Shown: positions 7,699-17,739, counted from the stretch's first letter. The stretch: 35,498 bases of DNA from Candidatus Aquarickettsia rohweri (GCF_003953955.1 NZ_RXFM01000001.1:1-35498); one strand, 5' to 3'. The notes: generated by a model from the letters alone, not told the origin. Translations and numbers: made by a program.

Positions 7699-8616
7699 CT
7701 AGTCTTTAGCAAGTAGTGCATTTGCAAAATCTTCTGCAGAAAATGAGTTCAAATCGTCGATTACTTCTCCAATACCTACGTAATAAATTGGTATCATGAA
7801 TTTTTGTGTGATAGGAACAATGATTCCAGCTTTTGAAGTTCCATCTAGTTTAGTGACTATAATGCCGTTTATATCGACAATGCTTTTAAAGCTTTCAACT
7901 TGTTTTAATGCTGTTTGACCAATGGTTGAATCAATTACTAATAAATTTAAATTAGGAGAAGAGCTATCAATCTTTTTTAAAACATTAATAATCTTTTTTA
8001 ACTCGTTCATCAGGTCAATTTTATTATGCATCCTACCTGCAGTATCTATAAGCAACACATCATAATTTTCTGCTTTGGCTTTACTTAAAGATTTATATGC
8101 AATACTTGCTGGGTCAGAATTTTTTTCACCGATAACAATATCGCAATTAGCTCTTTTAGCCCAAACCTTTAATTGTTCAGTTGCAGATGCTCTAAAGCTA
8201 TCACATGCAGCAATTAGTACTCTTTTTCCATTTTGTTGCAATTTATAGGCAATTTTGCCTAGAGATGTGGTTTTGCCACTGCCATTTATTCCGGAAAAAA
8301 TGATTGTATAAGGAGAATTTGAATTAGGTATATCTAGTTTTTTTGTGTATGGTTTTAGAATATTGCTTATTTCACTTGTAACGGAGTCAAAAACTATGTC
8401 TTGGGAGATATCTTCATTAAAGCTTTTTTTAGATAATTTCTCAATAATTTCATTTGTAAATTTCACACCTAAATCGCTTGATATTAATATATCTTCTATA
8501 TCTTGAAGTATTTCTTTACTTGGTCGATTTAATGAAAATACTTTTTTAATATTTGTTCCAATATTATTTGAAGTTTTACTTAAACCACTCGTTAATTTGC
8601 TTATCCAATTTTTCAT
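7699..8616 (-). CDS. ftsY: Signal recognition particle receptor FtsY
   Basis: SRP-family GTPase that receives the Ffh/4.5S-RNA complex at the inner membrane and delivers nascent membrane proteins to SecYEG. I use ATG 8616 (MKNWISKLTSGLSKT), giving 305 aa, because this is where the conserved N-terminal helix begins; the frame is open to 8655 but there is no ribosome site there. The NG domain is complete: G1 GINGSGKTT (109-117), ACDSFRASATEQL (137-149), DTAGR (191-195), TKLDG (255-259). The acidic A domain of E. coli FtsY is absent, as in other short alphaproteobacterial forms. The 3' end is next to an IS66 relic but is not damaged. It is divergent from cydA. Confidence 0.93.
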   Translation of the reverse strand: MKNWISKLTSGLSKTSNNIGTNIKKVFSLNRPSKEILQDIEDILISSDLGVKFTNEIIEKLSKKSFNEDISQDIVFDSVTSEISNILKPYTKKLDIPNSNSPYTIIFSGINGSGKTTSLGKIAYKLQQNGKRVLIAACDSFRASATEQLKVWAKRANCDIVIGEKNSDPASIAYKSLSKAKAENYDVLLIDTAGRMHNKIDLMNELKKIINVLKKIDSSSPNLNLLVIDSTIGQTALKQVESFKSIVDINGIIVTKLDGTSKAGIIVPITQKFMIPIYYVGIGEVIDDLNSFSAEDFANALLAKD

Positions 8617-8733
8617 TTTATAATTTAAATACGTTAGAAATTGTATAACTAACATAAATACTTATTATTAAAAATACTGAAAGCATATTATTAAATAAAA
8701 TATTGAATAAATTTATTCAGGTGGTTAAAATAA

Positions 8734-10170
8734 ATGAAAGATTTTATTAATAAAAAGTATGTTTGTGTTATGTTTGAAAGTATAAGTGCGGAATTTTTAT
8801 CAAGGATACAGTTTGCATTTGTTATTTCGTTTCATATAATATTTCCATCTTTTACGATAGGCTTAGCTAGTTTGTTGGCTGTACTAGAAGGTCTGTGGTT
8901 GAAGACAAAGCATCCAGTGTATATTGAGATTTATAAATTTTTGGTAAAAATATTTGCTGTTAGTTTTGGTATGGGAGTTGTAACAGGTGTTGTTATGTCT
9001 TATCAATTTGGTACAAATTGGGCAATTTTTGCAGATAAAACAAGCAATGTTATTGGTCCTTTATTAGGGTATGAGGTATTAACAGCGTTTTTTCTTGAAT
9101 CAACTTTTTTAGGAATTATGCTATTTGGTTGGGGAAGAGTTAGTAATAAAATACACTTTATTTCAACTTGTACCGTTGCTATAGGGACACTAATTTCAGC
9201 ATTTTGGATACTAGCAGCTAGCAGTTGGATGCATACCCCAGCAGGTTATGAAATTATGGAAGATGGAGTGTTTTATCCAAAAAATTGGCTTGATATTGTA
9301 TTTAATCCATCTTTTTCACATAGATTTTTCCATATGATTTTTGCAGCCTATTTAACTACTGCTTTTGTGATAGCAGGAATTGCATCATATTTTTTGTTAA
9401 AAGGTAGACATCTAAAGCATGCTAAAATTATGCTTACTATGTCAATATTTTTTACTGTAATATTGGTGCCAATTCAAATATTTGTTGGAGACAGTCAAGG
9501 GCTAAATACTAAAAAATATCAGCCAGCTAAAATTGCAGCTATGGAAGCAGTTTGGGAAACAGAAAGAGGCGCTCCCTTAACTTTATTTGGCATACCAAAT
9601 GAAGAAAAGATGGTGACAGAATATGCTATTAAAATTCCAAAGCTTGCTAGTATAATTTTAACTCATTCTTTAGATGGTGAGATTAGAGGATTGAAAACAT
9701 GGAAAAAAGAAGACAGGCCTCCTGTAATTCCAGTGTTTATTGGTTTTAGAATAATGGTTGGAATAGGTATATTAATGTTTTTTACTACATATCTTGGTCT
9801 TTATTTATTCTTTAAGAAAAAGTTATTTTTATCAACTAAGTTTCATAAGTGGTGCATGTTAATTTCACCAATAGGATTTATAGGGATATTATCTGGCTGG
9901 TTTGTAACAGAAATTGGTAGGCAGCCATATGTGGTGTATGGTTTGATGAGAACTTCGCAAGCAGCTTCAAATATCACTGCTCATGAGGTTTTATTTACTC
10001 TTATATTATTTATTGTTGTTTATGTTTGCTTGGTAAGTGCAGGCATATATTATATTTTTAAACTGATTAAGAATGGAATAAAAGAAGGTGAATGGCTAAA
10101 GAAAAGAAGAATTAATTTAGAAAGTAATAGTGTTAAGAGTATTTTTATAAAAACATATAGTAAAGTGTAA
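8734..10170 (+). CDS. cydA: Cytochrome bd-type quinol oxidase subunit I
   Basis: 478-aa multi-span membrane protein, haem-bearing subunit of a bd oxidase that oxidises quinol and reduces oxygen to water. The N-terminal RIQFAFVISFHIIFPSFTIG motif carries a conserved haem-ligand histidine (H34), SHRFFHM a second histidine, and GRQPYVVYGLMRT is the C-terminal signature. The short periplasmic Q-loop and the length fit the cyanide-insensitive (CIO) branch. The start at 8734 is supported by AGGTGG at 8719-8724; an internal ATG at 8770 (MFESISAEF), where many homologues begin, has no such site. cydB follows after 3 bases, so they form one transcription unit. I see no cydX or cydDC here. Confidence 0.93.
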   Translation: MKDFINKKYVCVMFESISAEFLSRIQFAFVISFHIIFPSFTIGLASLLAVLEGLWLKTKHPVYIEIYKFLVKIFAVSFGMGVVTGVVMSYQFGTNWAIFADKTSNVIGPLLGYEVLTAFFLESTFLGIMLFGWGRVSNKIHFISTCTVAIGTLISAFWILAASSWMHTPAGYEIMEDGVFYPKNWLDIVFNPSFSHRFFHMIFAAYLTTAFVIAGIASYFLLKGRHLKHAKIMLTMSIFFTVILVPIQIFVGDSQGLNTKKYQPAKIAAMEAVWETERGAPLTLFGIPNEEKMVTEYAIKIPKLASIILTHSLDGEIRGLKTWKKEDRPPVIPVFIGFRIMVGIGILMFFTTYLGLYLFFKKKLFLSTKFHKWCMLISPIGFIGILSGWFVTEIGRQPYVVYGLMRTSQAASNITAHEVLFTLILFIVVYVCLVSAGIYYIFKLIKNGIKEGEWLKKRRINLESNSVKSIFIKTYSKV

Positions 10171-10173
10171 ATT

Positions 10174-11193
10174 ATGTTAGATTTTTCAGGTTTCTTAAAT
10201 TTACCTATAATATGGCTGGTGATATTGGTTGTTGCTATATCACTTTATGTAATTCTTGATGGGTTTGATTTAGGTGTTGGAATATTACTGCCGTTTGCTC
10301 CAACGGATAATTGTAGAGATACTATGGTTAATTCTATTTCGCCATTTTGGGATGGTAATGAGACTTGGTTAGTTTTAAGTGGAGGGGTGCTTTTTATAGC
10401 CTTTCCTCTTGCTTATTCCATTGTAATACCTGCTTTATATCTGCCAATTATTCTAATGTTAATTGCATTGGTATTTAGAGGTATGGCGTTTGAATTTAGA
10501 TCTAAATCTGGTTTGAAAAATAAAAAGATGTGGAATGTATTGTTTCATTTTGGTTCTTTGACAGCAACTTTTTTTCAGGGAGTGATTTTAGGTACGATAG
10601 TGCAGGGCTTTGAGGTAGAGGGTAGATTATTTGTTGGAGGCAGTTTTAGTTGGCTATCAGCATTTTCTATTACAACAGGTATAGCACTTATTTTTGGGTA
10701 TGTATTACTTGGAGCTACTTGGTTAATACTTAAAACTGAAAATGAAACTCAAAGATGGGCTAGAAAATGTGCTTTATATTCAATGATATATGTTCCAATA
10801 TTAATGGGTATAGTCAGCTTATGGTTGCCATTTATTGATAGTGATATATTTAATATTTGGTTTAAAATTCCTAATATTCTTTATTTAATGCCAGTACCAA
10901 TACTTACAATTTTGACTACATATTTTTTATATAAAGCTATTACTGAAAAGAATGAGCTGTTACCATTTTTATTAAGTATTTTGTTATTCTGTTTTGGGTT
11001 TATTGGATTTGGTATTTCATTATGGCCATGGGCGGTTCCAAGAAAATTAACAATTTGGGAAACTGCTGCTGCTCCTGAATCACTTTCTTTAATGTTAGTG
11101 GGTGTTGTTATAATTTTACCAATAATTTTAATTTATACAGGTTATAGCTATTATATTTTTAGAGGAAAGAGTACAAAAAATAAGTTGTACTAG
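10174..11193 (+). CDS. cydB: Cytochrome bd-type quinol oxidase subunit II
   Basis: 339-aa membrane subunit pairing with CydA. The N-terminus SLYVILDGFDLGVGILLPF and the following PFWDGNETWLVLSGGVLFIAFP are diagnostic CydB/CioB motifs, and RGMAFEFR is also conserved. About eight hydrophobic spans are visible. It starts 3 bases after the cydA stop, consistent with coupled translation. The product is a high-affinity terminal oxidase, useful in a low-oxygen host niche. Confidence 0.93.
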   Translation: MLDFSGFLNLPIIWLVILVVAISLYVILDGFDLGVGILLPFAPTDNCRDTMVNSISPFWDGNETWLVLSGGVLFIAFPLAYSIVIPALYLPIILMLIALVFRGMAFEFRSKSGLKNKKMWNVLFHFGSLTATFFQGVILGTIVQGFEVEGRLFVGGSFSWLSAFSITTGIALIFGYVLLGATWLILKTENETQRWARKCALYSMIYVPILMGIVSLWLPFIDSDIFNIWFKIPNILYLMPVPILTILTTYFLYKAITEKNELLPFLLSILLFCFGFIGFGISLWPWAVPRKLTIWETAAAPESLSLMLVGVVIILPIILIYTGYSYYIFRGKSTKNKLY

Positions 11194-11273
11194 GTATTTT
11201 TTATTTATACTTTCACTTTACTAAAGATTTAGTATAGACTTTTATTAATATAAACAAAAAGTGGTATTTCTTT

Positions 11274-11840
11274 ATGAAGGAATACAGTGATAATAAAAAA
11301 GTAGAGGACTTAGATCCTAGGGTTTTGTCTGAAGCAATTGAAATCGCTAGAAAATTGCAATCTAGTTCATCAGAAGGTAATTTTTCAGAAAAAGATTTAA
11401 CGCAGCACAAGAAGGTTATTGCTAAATTATTAGAATATTTGATATTAAATCAGGATAATCCAAATATAGATTTATCGTTGATAGAATTTTTAGAAAAAGC
11501 ATTGGGTATTACGAAGTCAAAAGAAAAAGATAAAAAGAAAGAACATGAAGAAGAAAAAGAAGAGGAATTATCAGAAGAGCAAAGGAAAATACGCTATCAG
11601 CAAATTATGTATGAAGCATATAAAATTTTAAATCCAGAAAGAATAGCAGGAGAGACAAGTTTGGAAAATTTTATATCTAATGTTATAACAAGGGGAATTG
11701 AAGTCGCGAGGGAATATGATGGAGCGCAGTATGAAAAGGATTTTTCTAAAAAAGAAATTGATAATCTAGATTCTTACAAGGAAAGCTTTGTTGACAAATT
11801 GAAATCCTCTGGTCATAAAGGTTTTGGAAGGGGCTTATAA
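11274..11840 (+). CDS. Conserved-looking hypothetical acidic protein
   Basis: 188 aa, no signal peptide or membrane span. The N-terminal half is helical (DPRVLSEAIEIARKLQSSS, HKKVIAKLLEYLI). A strongly charged Lys/Glu linker follows at about residues 82-108 (KSKEKDKKKEHEEEKEEE), then a second helical part (YQQIMYEAYKILNPERIAGET). I recognise no family. The composition, isolated position between cydAB and miaB, and an ATG preceded by no strong ribosome site suggest a lineage-specific cytosolic protein. An adaptor or coiled-coil role is possible but unsupported. Confidence 0.7.
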   Translation: MKEYSDNKKVEDLDPRVLSEAIEIARKLQSSSSEGNFSEKDLTQHKKVIAKLLEYLILNQDNPNIDLSLIEFLEKALGITKSKEKDKKKEHEEEKEEELSEEQRKIRYQQIMYEAYKILNPERIAGETSLENFISNVITRGIEVAREYDGAQYEKDFSKKEIDNLDSYKESFVDKLKSSGHKGFGRGL

Positions 11841-11919
11841 ATTATTCAATTATAATATTCTATACTAGATTTTAGCGTATAATCTGTTATATTTCATTTC
11901 AATGTAATGTTAAAAAGTA

Positions 11920-13245
11920 ATGCAGAATAAAAATTTATATATCAAGACATATGGTTGTCAGATGAATGTTTATGATTCATTAAAGATGGGGAATTTATTA
12001 AAACCACATGGATTTAGCATTACTAATGATGAAAAAAATGCAGACTTAATTATTTTAAATACATGTCATATAAGAGAAAAAGCATCAGAAAAAGTATATT
12101 CTGAATTGGGTAAAATAAAGGAAAATAATTTTGGAATAAAGCCAACGGTTGTTGTTGCAGGATGTACTGCACAAGCTGAAGGGGAGCAAATTTTTAAAAG
12201 AGCAAAGAACGTTGATATAGTTGTTGGTCCTCAATCTTATCATAATTTACCTAAATTACTAGAAAGGGTGAAACGTCAAGAGAAATTGGTGATAGATTTA
12301 GATTTTGATGAAGAAAATAAATTTGATAAAATTGAAATTCCTGATAATCCTAGGCATTCTTCTTTTTTAACTATACAGGAAGGATGTGATAAATTTTGTC
12401 ACTTTTGTTGTGTACCATATACAAGGGGTAAAGAGTATTCTAGAAAAATACCGGATATATATAGAGAGGCATTAAGCTTGGTATCTAAAGGTGTTAAGGA
12501 AATAACTTTACTTGGGCAAAATGTTAGTGCATATCATGGGCTTGACGATCAAAAAAATCAAAAAGGGCTTGGATGGCTCTTGAAACAAATTTGTAAAATT
12601 AATGGTCTTGAGAGGGTTAGGTATACAACATCCCATCCTAAAGATATGATAGAAGATGATTTATTTATTGCTCATGCCGAAGAAGAAAAACTTATGCCAT
12701 TCTTGCATTTACCAGTACAATCAGGCTCTGACAGCATATTGAAAAGTATGAACAGAAATCATAATAGAGATTTTTATTTTAAAGTAATTGATAAGTTTAG
12801 AAAATTTAGACCAGATATTGCATTCTCATCAGATTTTATCGTAGGATATCCAGGTGAAACAGATCAAGATTTTCAGGATACACTAGATTTGGTAAGGAAA
12901 GTAAAATATGCGCAGTGCTATTCATTTAAGTATAGTCCAAGGCCAGGAACTCCTGCCTCTATGTTAGAAAATCAAGTTCCTGAAGAAGTAAAATCTGAAA
13001 GACTTACAATTTTACAGAGCTTACTTAGAGAGCAACAGCTTGAATTTAATAAAGGCTTCATTGGGAAAGATATGGATGTTATGTTTGAGAAAAAGGGAAA
13101 ACATGAAGGTCAATTTATTGGAAAATCTCCTTATTTGCAATCAGTTGTTGTTAAAACAGATGCCAATATAATAGGTGAAATTAAAAAAGTTACTATAAAT
13201 AGAGCTGGATTAAATAGTTTAAACGGAGAATTAGTAATACAATGA
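11920..13245 (+). CDS. miaB: tRNA-2-methylthio-N6-dimethylallyladenosine synthase
   Basis: Radical-SAM methylthiotransferase that adds a methylthio group to i6A37 of tRNAs reading UNN codons. 441 aa. The N-terminal UPF0004 domain holds its three cluster cysteines C13 (YGCQMN), C49 (LNTCHIREKA) and C82 (GCTAQ). The radical-SAM CxxxCxxC is C156-DKF-C160-HF-C163 followed by PYTRG. HLPVQSGS and SDFIVGYPGET are also present, and the C-terminus is a TRAM domain. The ICNxCHIRExA/PYTRGxE signature favours MiaB over RimO and MtaB. miaA is not in the window. Confidence 0.93.
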   Translation: MQNKNLYIKTYGCQMNVYDSLKMGNLLKPHGFSITNDEKNADLIILNTCHIREKASEKVYSELGKIKENNFGIKPTVVVAGCTAQAEGEQIFKRAKNVDIVVGPQSYHNLPKLLERVKRQEKLVIDLDFDEENKFDKIEIPDNPRHSSFLTIQEGCDKFCHFCCVPYTRGKEYSRKIPDIYREALSLVSKGVKEITLLGQNVSAYHGLDDQKNQKGLGWLLKQICKINGLERVRYTTSHPKDMIEDDLFIAHAEEEKLMPFLHLPVQSGSDSILKSMNRNHNRDFYFKVIDKFRKFRPDIAFSSDFIVGYPGETDQDFQDTLDLVRKVKYAQCYSFKYSPRPGTPASMLENQVPEEVKSERLTILQSLLREQQLEFNKGFIGKDMDVMFEKKGKHEGQFIGKSPYLQSVVVKTDANIIGEIKKVTINRAGLNSLNGELVIQ

Positions 13246-13334
13246 TTTTTATTTGACTTATTATTCACTGGATTTACTAATTTTGATATACTAATATTCT
13301 TTTTAAAATTAATCAAATAACTTTATTGTAACTT

Positions 13335-15866
13335 ATGCTGATGTCAGAAAATTATAATCATATTGAACTAGAAAAGAAATGGCAGAGAATTTGGGATAAT
13401 TCTCAATTGTATAAAACAGATGAAAATAATAACAAAGAAAAATACTATGTCTTAGAAATGTTTCTTTATCCATCTGGTAACATTCATATGGGACATGTTA
13501 GAAATTATGCAATAGGAGATGCAATTGCTCGGTTTAAAAAGGGAAAAGGATTTAATATATTGCATCCAATGGGTTGGGATGCTTTTGGTTTGCCTGCTGA
13601 AAATGCAGCTATTCAAAATAAACTACATCCAGATGATTGGACAATAAAAAATATAAAAGGAATGAAATCTCAGTTGCAATCTTTGGGATTTTCATATGAT
13701 TGGGATAGAGAGGTCAATACATCTCAACCAAATTACTATAAACATGAACAAGCTATGTTTATTGATTTTTTTGATGCAGGCTTGGCATATCAAAAAAAAT
13801 CATTAGTAAATTGGGATCCTGTTGATTGTACAGTTTTAGCAAATGAGCAAGTTGTTGATGGAAAAGGATGGAGATCTGGTGCTAAGGTTGAAAAAAGGCA
13901 ATTAAAACAATGGTTTTTAAAAATAACTCAATATTCAGATGAGTTACTAGAAGAATTAGATAATCTTCCAGATTGGCCTGATAAAGTTAAGATAATGCAA
14001 AAAAATTGGATTGGAAAATCAAGTGGAGCAGAAATTAATTTTAAAATAAGTAATTCAGATCAATATATAACAGTTTTTTCAACAAGGCCTGAAACTATTT
14101 TTGGTGCTAGCTTTATCTGTATATCTTATGATCATGAATTTGTTAAAAATATAACTGATTCAAAAGAAAAGCTCGACTTTATAAAAAAGTGTAAGTTAAG
14201 TTCTGAATCAGAAAATATAGATAATAATATTGAAAAAGAAGGGTTTTTTACAGGCTTTTATGTTGAACATCCATACATAAAAAATAAAAAATTACCTATT
14301 TATATAGCAAATTATGTATTATCTAATTATGGAACTGGTGCAGTATTTGGTTGCCCTGCCCATGATGAAAGAGACTTTGAATTTGCACAGAAATATAACT
14401 TAGAAATTTTGCCAGTTTTAGTAGACACATCTAATCCACAAACACCTTTGCCTTATATTGATATTCTAGGTAAAGTTATAAATTCTGATTTCTTAAATAA
14501 TTTAAGTGTAGAAGATGCAAAGGTAAAAATATTAAAAAGATTAGAGTCAGATAAAATTGGAAATACAAAAATTACTTATAGATTAAAAGATTGGGGAGTT
14601 TCAAGGCAAAGATATTGGGGGTGTCCAATTCCAATTATATATTGCAATAATTGTGGGGTTATTACTGAATTAAAGGAAAATTTACCTATCAAATTACCTA
14701 AAGATATATCTTTTGAAAATAAAGGTAATCCTCTTGAAAATCATCCTACATGGAAAAAAGTAAAATGCCATAAATGTAATAGCGATGCTATTAGAGAAAC
14801 TGATACTTTTGATACTTTTTTTGAATCATCTTGGTATTTTGCAAGATTTTGTGGTTTAGAGGATAAATGCGCGTTTGATAAAAATGTTGCTGAAAAATGG
14901 CTTCCTGTTAATCAATATATAGGTGGTATTGAACATACAATATTACATTTATTATATGCAAGATTTTTTACTAAGGCATTAAGAGATTGCAGTTATTTTA
15001 ATATAGATGAGCCATTTAAAGGTCTTTTGACGCAAGGTATGATTTGTCATAAGACATTTAAGGATTCACAAAATAACTGGTTGAGCCCAAATCAAGTTTA
15101 TAAGAAGGGTGATAAGTGGATAATAAAAGATAGTAACGAGATAGCTCAAGATGGTCGTATTGAAAAGATGAGTAAATCAAAGAAAAATACAATAGATCCA
15201 ACTGATATGATCAATAAATATGGGGCTGATTCTATAAGGTTATTTTTACTTTCTGATTCACCTACTACTAGAGATTTAGAATGGTCAGATGAAGGAATTG
15301 AAGGAAGTTATAAATATTTAAATTCTTTATATAGATTTATTGAGAAATTTATAAGCAATAACGAAGAAAATCTCAATATAGATCCTAAAAAGGAGGAACA
15401 ATTTAAGAAGTTAATTCATCAAACAATTCATTCAGTAACGCTTAATTTAGAAAATTTTACTTTAAATAAGGCAATTGCAGATATAAGAAAATTTACTAAT
15501 GAAATTTATGTTAATAATTATTCAAAAGAACTTATAAAAGAATCTTTAGTGATATTAATTAAATTATTGTCAGTTTTTACGCCTCATATTACAGAAGAAT
15601 TCAACTATATGCTTGGCAATACAGATAGTATATATCTTGCAAAATGGCCTGTAATAGATCAAAGTTTGCTAAATAATGAATCTGTAAAAGTTGCAGTTCA
15701 AGTAAATGGTAAAACTAGAGCAATTGTTGAATTACCTATTAATTGTGATCAAAAAAATGCTTTAATTCAAATTAAAACAATTAAAGTACTTGATAAATAT
15801 TTATTTAATGTCAGTATTAAAAAATTAATATATATAAAAAATAAAATAATAAATTTTGTGGTTTAG
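13335..15866 (+). CDS. leuS: Leucyl-tRNA synthetase
   Basis: 843-aa class I aminoacyl-tRNA synthetase charging tRNA-Leu. Signature HMGH at residues 51-54 (PSGNIHMGHVRNY) and K611-MSKS (KMSKSKKNTIDP) form the ATP site. The CP1 editing domain is present, with STRPETIFGAS and GTGAVFGCPAHDERD. It has the usual MGWDAFGLPAENAA and SSWYFARF motifs. There are two adjacent ATGs (codons 1 and 3), and either could be used. The TAG stop overlaps by one base the GTG that opens the next frame, so the downstream envelope gene is probably co-transcribed. Confidence 0.95.
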   Translation: MLMSENYNHIELEKKWQRIWDNSQLYKTDENNNKEKYYVLEMFLYPSGNIHMGHVRNYAIGDAIARFKKGKGFNILHPMGWDAFGLPAENAAIQNKLHPDDWTIKNIKGMKSQLQSLGFSYDWDREVNTSQPNYYKHEQAMFIDFFDAGLAYQKKSLVNWDPVDCTVLANEQVVDGKGWRSGAKVEKRQLKQWFLKITQYSDELLEELDNLPDWPDKVKIMQKNWIGKSSGAEINFKISNSDQYITVFSTRPETIFGASFICISYDHEFVKNITDSKEKLDFIKKCKLSSESENIDNNIEKEGFFTGFYVEHPYIKNKKLPIYIANYVLSNYGTGAVFGCPAHDERDFEFAQKYNLEILPVLVDTSNPQTPLPYIDILGKVINSDFLNNLSVEDAKVKILKRLESDKIGNTKITYRLKDWGVSRQRYWGCPIPIIYCNNCGVITELKENLPIKLPKDISFENKGNPLENHPTWKKVKCHKCNSDAIRETDTFDTFFESSWYFARFCGLEDKCAFDKNVAEKWLPVNQYIGGIEHTILHLLYARFFTKALRDCSYFNIDEPFKGLLTQGMICHKTFKDSQNNWLSPNQVYKKGDKWIIKDSNEIAQDGRIEKMSKSKKNTIDPTDMINKYGADSIRLFLLSDSPTTRDLEWSDEGIEGSYKYLNSLYRFIEKFISNNEENLNIDPKKEEQFKKLIHQTIHSVTLNLENFTLNKAIADIRKFTNEIYVNNYSKELIKESLVILIKLLSVFTPHITEEFNYMLGNTDSIYLAKWPVIDQSLLNNESVKVAVQVNGKTRAIVELPINCDQKNALIQIKTIKVLDKYLFNVSIKKLIYIKNKIINFVV

Positions 15867-15871
15867 TGGGG

Positions 15872-16765
15872 ATGCATAAAATAATTACAGGCCTTTTATC
15901 ATTTACTTTGTTTAGCCTATGTACAGAAATTTGTTTTTCAGATCAAGGTATGCTGTATAAAGCGAAAAAAAATGGAAAAAACGTTGAGTTTGTAAAAAGT
16001 CAAATTGATGAAATGCAACAACAACAAATTGACCAATTGCAAAAATATATTTTTAACCTACAGGATGTTAAAAATAAACCTCATGCGGTTACAACATTTC
16101 AGACTGATGAGTTGGTTGAGCAGATTAAAATGCTAAGAAAGGAAATGGAAGGAGTTAAAAAAGATATACAATCTTTAAAGTATAAGTTAGAAAAATCTTC
16201 TAGAGGGTTTGATAGTAAAATTAATAATATAAAATCTCAAATTGATGAGCAAAATAATAATAAACAAATATTAAATTTAATTGATTCTGAGTTGGATGTG
16301 TCTAATAACTTAGAATCTAATGATTCTAGAGCAAGAGATTATATAGATTCTGAGCAATTTGAAAAGGATCAAGATGAATATAAAAAAGTTTTGAGCTTAG
16401 TAAATAAAAAAGATTATAATTTAGCTTTATTAGAATTGAAGAATTTTATTAAGACTCATCCTGATAGTATATTAAATTCTAATGCATTTTTTTATTTAGG
16501 TGAGATATATTATGAAAGAAATAATTATACAGTAGCAGCTATTAATTATTTGAAAGGATTTCAAGCTGACAAAAATGGATCAAGAACTTTAAGTAATCTT
16601 ACTATGCTTGCGAAATGTTTAAGTAGGATTGGAAATTATGATAAATCTTGTAAGGTTGTAAATTATACCGAGTATAAATATAGTGAAATACCTACTTCAA
16701 TAAGGCGCACTCTTAATAATATAAAGCAAAGCTCTAAGTGTGAGCAAACATATGTGTATGGATAA
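15872..16765 (+). CDS. cpoB: CpoB/YbgF-like periplasmic coiled-coil TPR protein
   Basis: About 297 aa with a Sec-type signal peptide (MHKIITGLLSFTLFSLCTEI, likely cleaved near FS-DQG). A coiled-coil region follows (SQIDEMQQQQIDQLQKYIF; LVEQIKMLRKEMEGVKKDI), then C-terminal tetratricopeptide-like repeats (YKKVLSLVNKKDYNLALLEL, then FIKTHPDSILNSNAFFYLGE, then YYERNNYTVAAINYL). That order is the CpoB/YbgF architecture, which coordinates outer-membrane constriction with peptidoglycan synthesis together with Tol-Pal. No tol or pal genes are nearby. I take ATG 15872; the frame is open from GTG 15866, which overlaps the leuS stop. The symbol rests on architecture, not on a diagnostic motif. Confidence 0.65.
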   Translation: MHKIITGLLSFTLFSLCTEICFSDQGMLYKAKKNGKNVEFVKSQIDEMQQQQIDQLQKYIFNLQDVKNKPHAVTTFQTDELVEQIKMLRKEMEGVKKDIQSLKYKLEKSSRGFDSKINNIKSQIDEQNNNKQILNLIDSELDVSNNLESNDSRARDYIDSEQFEKDQDEYKKVLSLVNKKDYNLALLELKNFIKTHPDSILNSNAFFYLGEIYYERNNYTVAAINYLKGFQADKNGSRTLSNLTMLAKCLSRIGNYDKSCKVVNYTEYKYSEIPTSIRRTLNNIKQSSKCEQTYVYG

Positions 16766-16772
16766 AAATTTT

Positions 16773-17504
16773 TTAAACCTTATATCCTGAATGTATTGAT
16801 ACAATTCCAAAGGAAAGTTTTTTAAAATTAACTGAGAAATAACCAGCATCTTTCATCATAGATCCAAGTTCTTCTGGTGTATAAAATTGATTAATGCTTT
16901 CTACTAAATATTCATAAGAATGTTTTGAATTTGTAACTAATGCACCTATTTTAGGTATTACTTTAAAAGAATATAAATCATAAATTTTGTTTATTGATTT
17001 GTTATCAATTTTTGAAAATTCTAAGCATAAAAATTTTCCTCCCGGTTTTAGAACTCTAAAAGATTCTTTTAATACATTATTTATATTAGTTACATTTCTT
17101 ATTCCAAAAGAAATTGTGCAATAATCAAAGGTATTATCATCAAAAGGAATTTTTTCAGCGCTTGCATTAATCCATTTAATTTTGTTTATATGTGTTGTAT
17201 TGCTAATTTTATTTTTACCTTTATTGAGCATTTCTTGATTTAAATCACAAACAACAACTTGGTTACCATTATTATTAATAAATCTTTTAGCAATATCTCC
17301 AGTTCCACCTGCTAAATCTATTAATGTTTTTTCTCTAAAGCTATCGATTTCTTTAATAAATTTATTTTTCCAACTTCTATGTAATCCAAAGCTCATTAGA
17401 TCGTTCATTAAGTCATAATTGTTAGCAACTTTTGTGAAAACATTTTGAACTAATGGTTCTTTTTTGTTTTTGTTAACTTTTTTAAACCCAAAATTGACAG
17501 ACAT
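16773..17504 (-). CDS. ubiE: Ubiquinone/menaquinone biosynthesis C-methyltransferase
   Basis: 243-aa SAM-dependent methyltransferase of quinone synthesis. It has VFTKVANNYDLMNDLMSFGL near the N-terminus, the SAM-binding D63-LAGGTGD motif, then YCTISFGIRNVTNINNVLKE and RVLKPGGKFLCLEFSK, all UbiE/Coq5 signatures. It methylates the demethoxy-ubiquinol ring at C2. The product quinol would feed the bd oxidase encoded at 8.7-11.2 kb. It is convergent with the cpoB-like gene (7 bases apart), and tRNA-Trp lies immediately upstream on the same strand. Confidence 0.93.
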   Translation of the reverse strand: MSVNFGFKKVNKNKKEPLVQNVFTKVANNYDLMNDLMSFGLHRSWKNKFIKEIDSFREKTLIDLAGGTGDIAKRFINNNGNQVVVCDLNQEMLNKGKNKISNTTHINKIKWINASAEKIPFDDNTFDYCTISFGIRNVTNINNVLKESFRVLKPGGKFLCLEFSKIDNKSINKIYDLYSFKVIPKIGALVTNSKHSYEYLVESINQFYTPEELGSMMKDAGYFSVNFKKLSFGIVSIHSGYKV

Positions 17505-17524
17505 ATGTGATTAAAAATTGTAAA

Positions 17525-17600
17525 TGGCAGGAGCGAGAGGTTTCGAACCCCCAACCTCCGGTTTTGGAGACCGGTGCTCTACCAGTTGAGCTACACTCCT
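17525..17600 (-). tRNA. tRNA-Trp (anticodon CCA)
   Basis: On the minus strand the 76-nt gene begins AGGAGTG and ends CGCTCCT-G-CCA, so the 3' CCA is encoded. Acceptor stem 7 bp with one G-U pair. D arm contains GCTC...GAGC, anticodon stem CCGGT/ACCGG, loop CTCCAAA with anticodon CCA, and T arm with the GTTCGAAC core. All expected tRNA elements are present. It lies 20 bases upstream of the ubiE start on the same strand. Confidence 0.95.
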
Positions 17601-17739
17601 AATTTAATATAATTATTAAGTGTATATCAATATTAAGATATTAAATCAATAAAGTGTTAATTATTTAGTTCATTTTTCTAGACAAATAACCTATTAACTA
17701 TTTAATATAGATTAAACCTACTATCTACAAATTTATATT

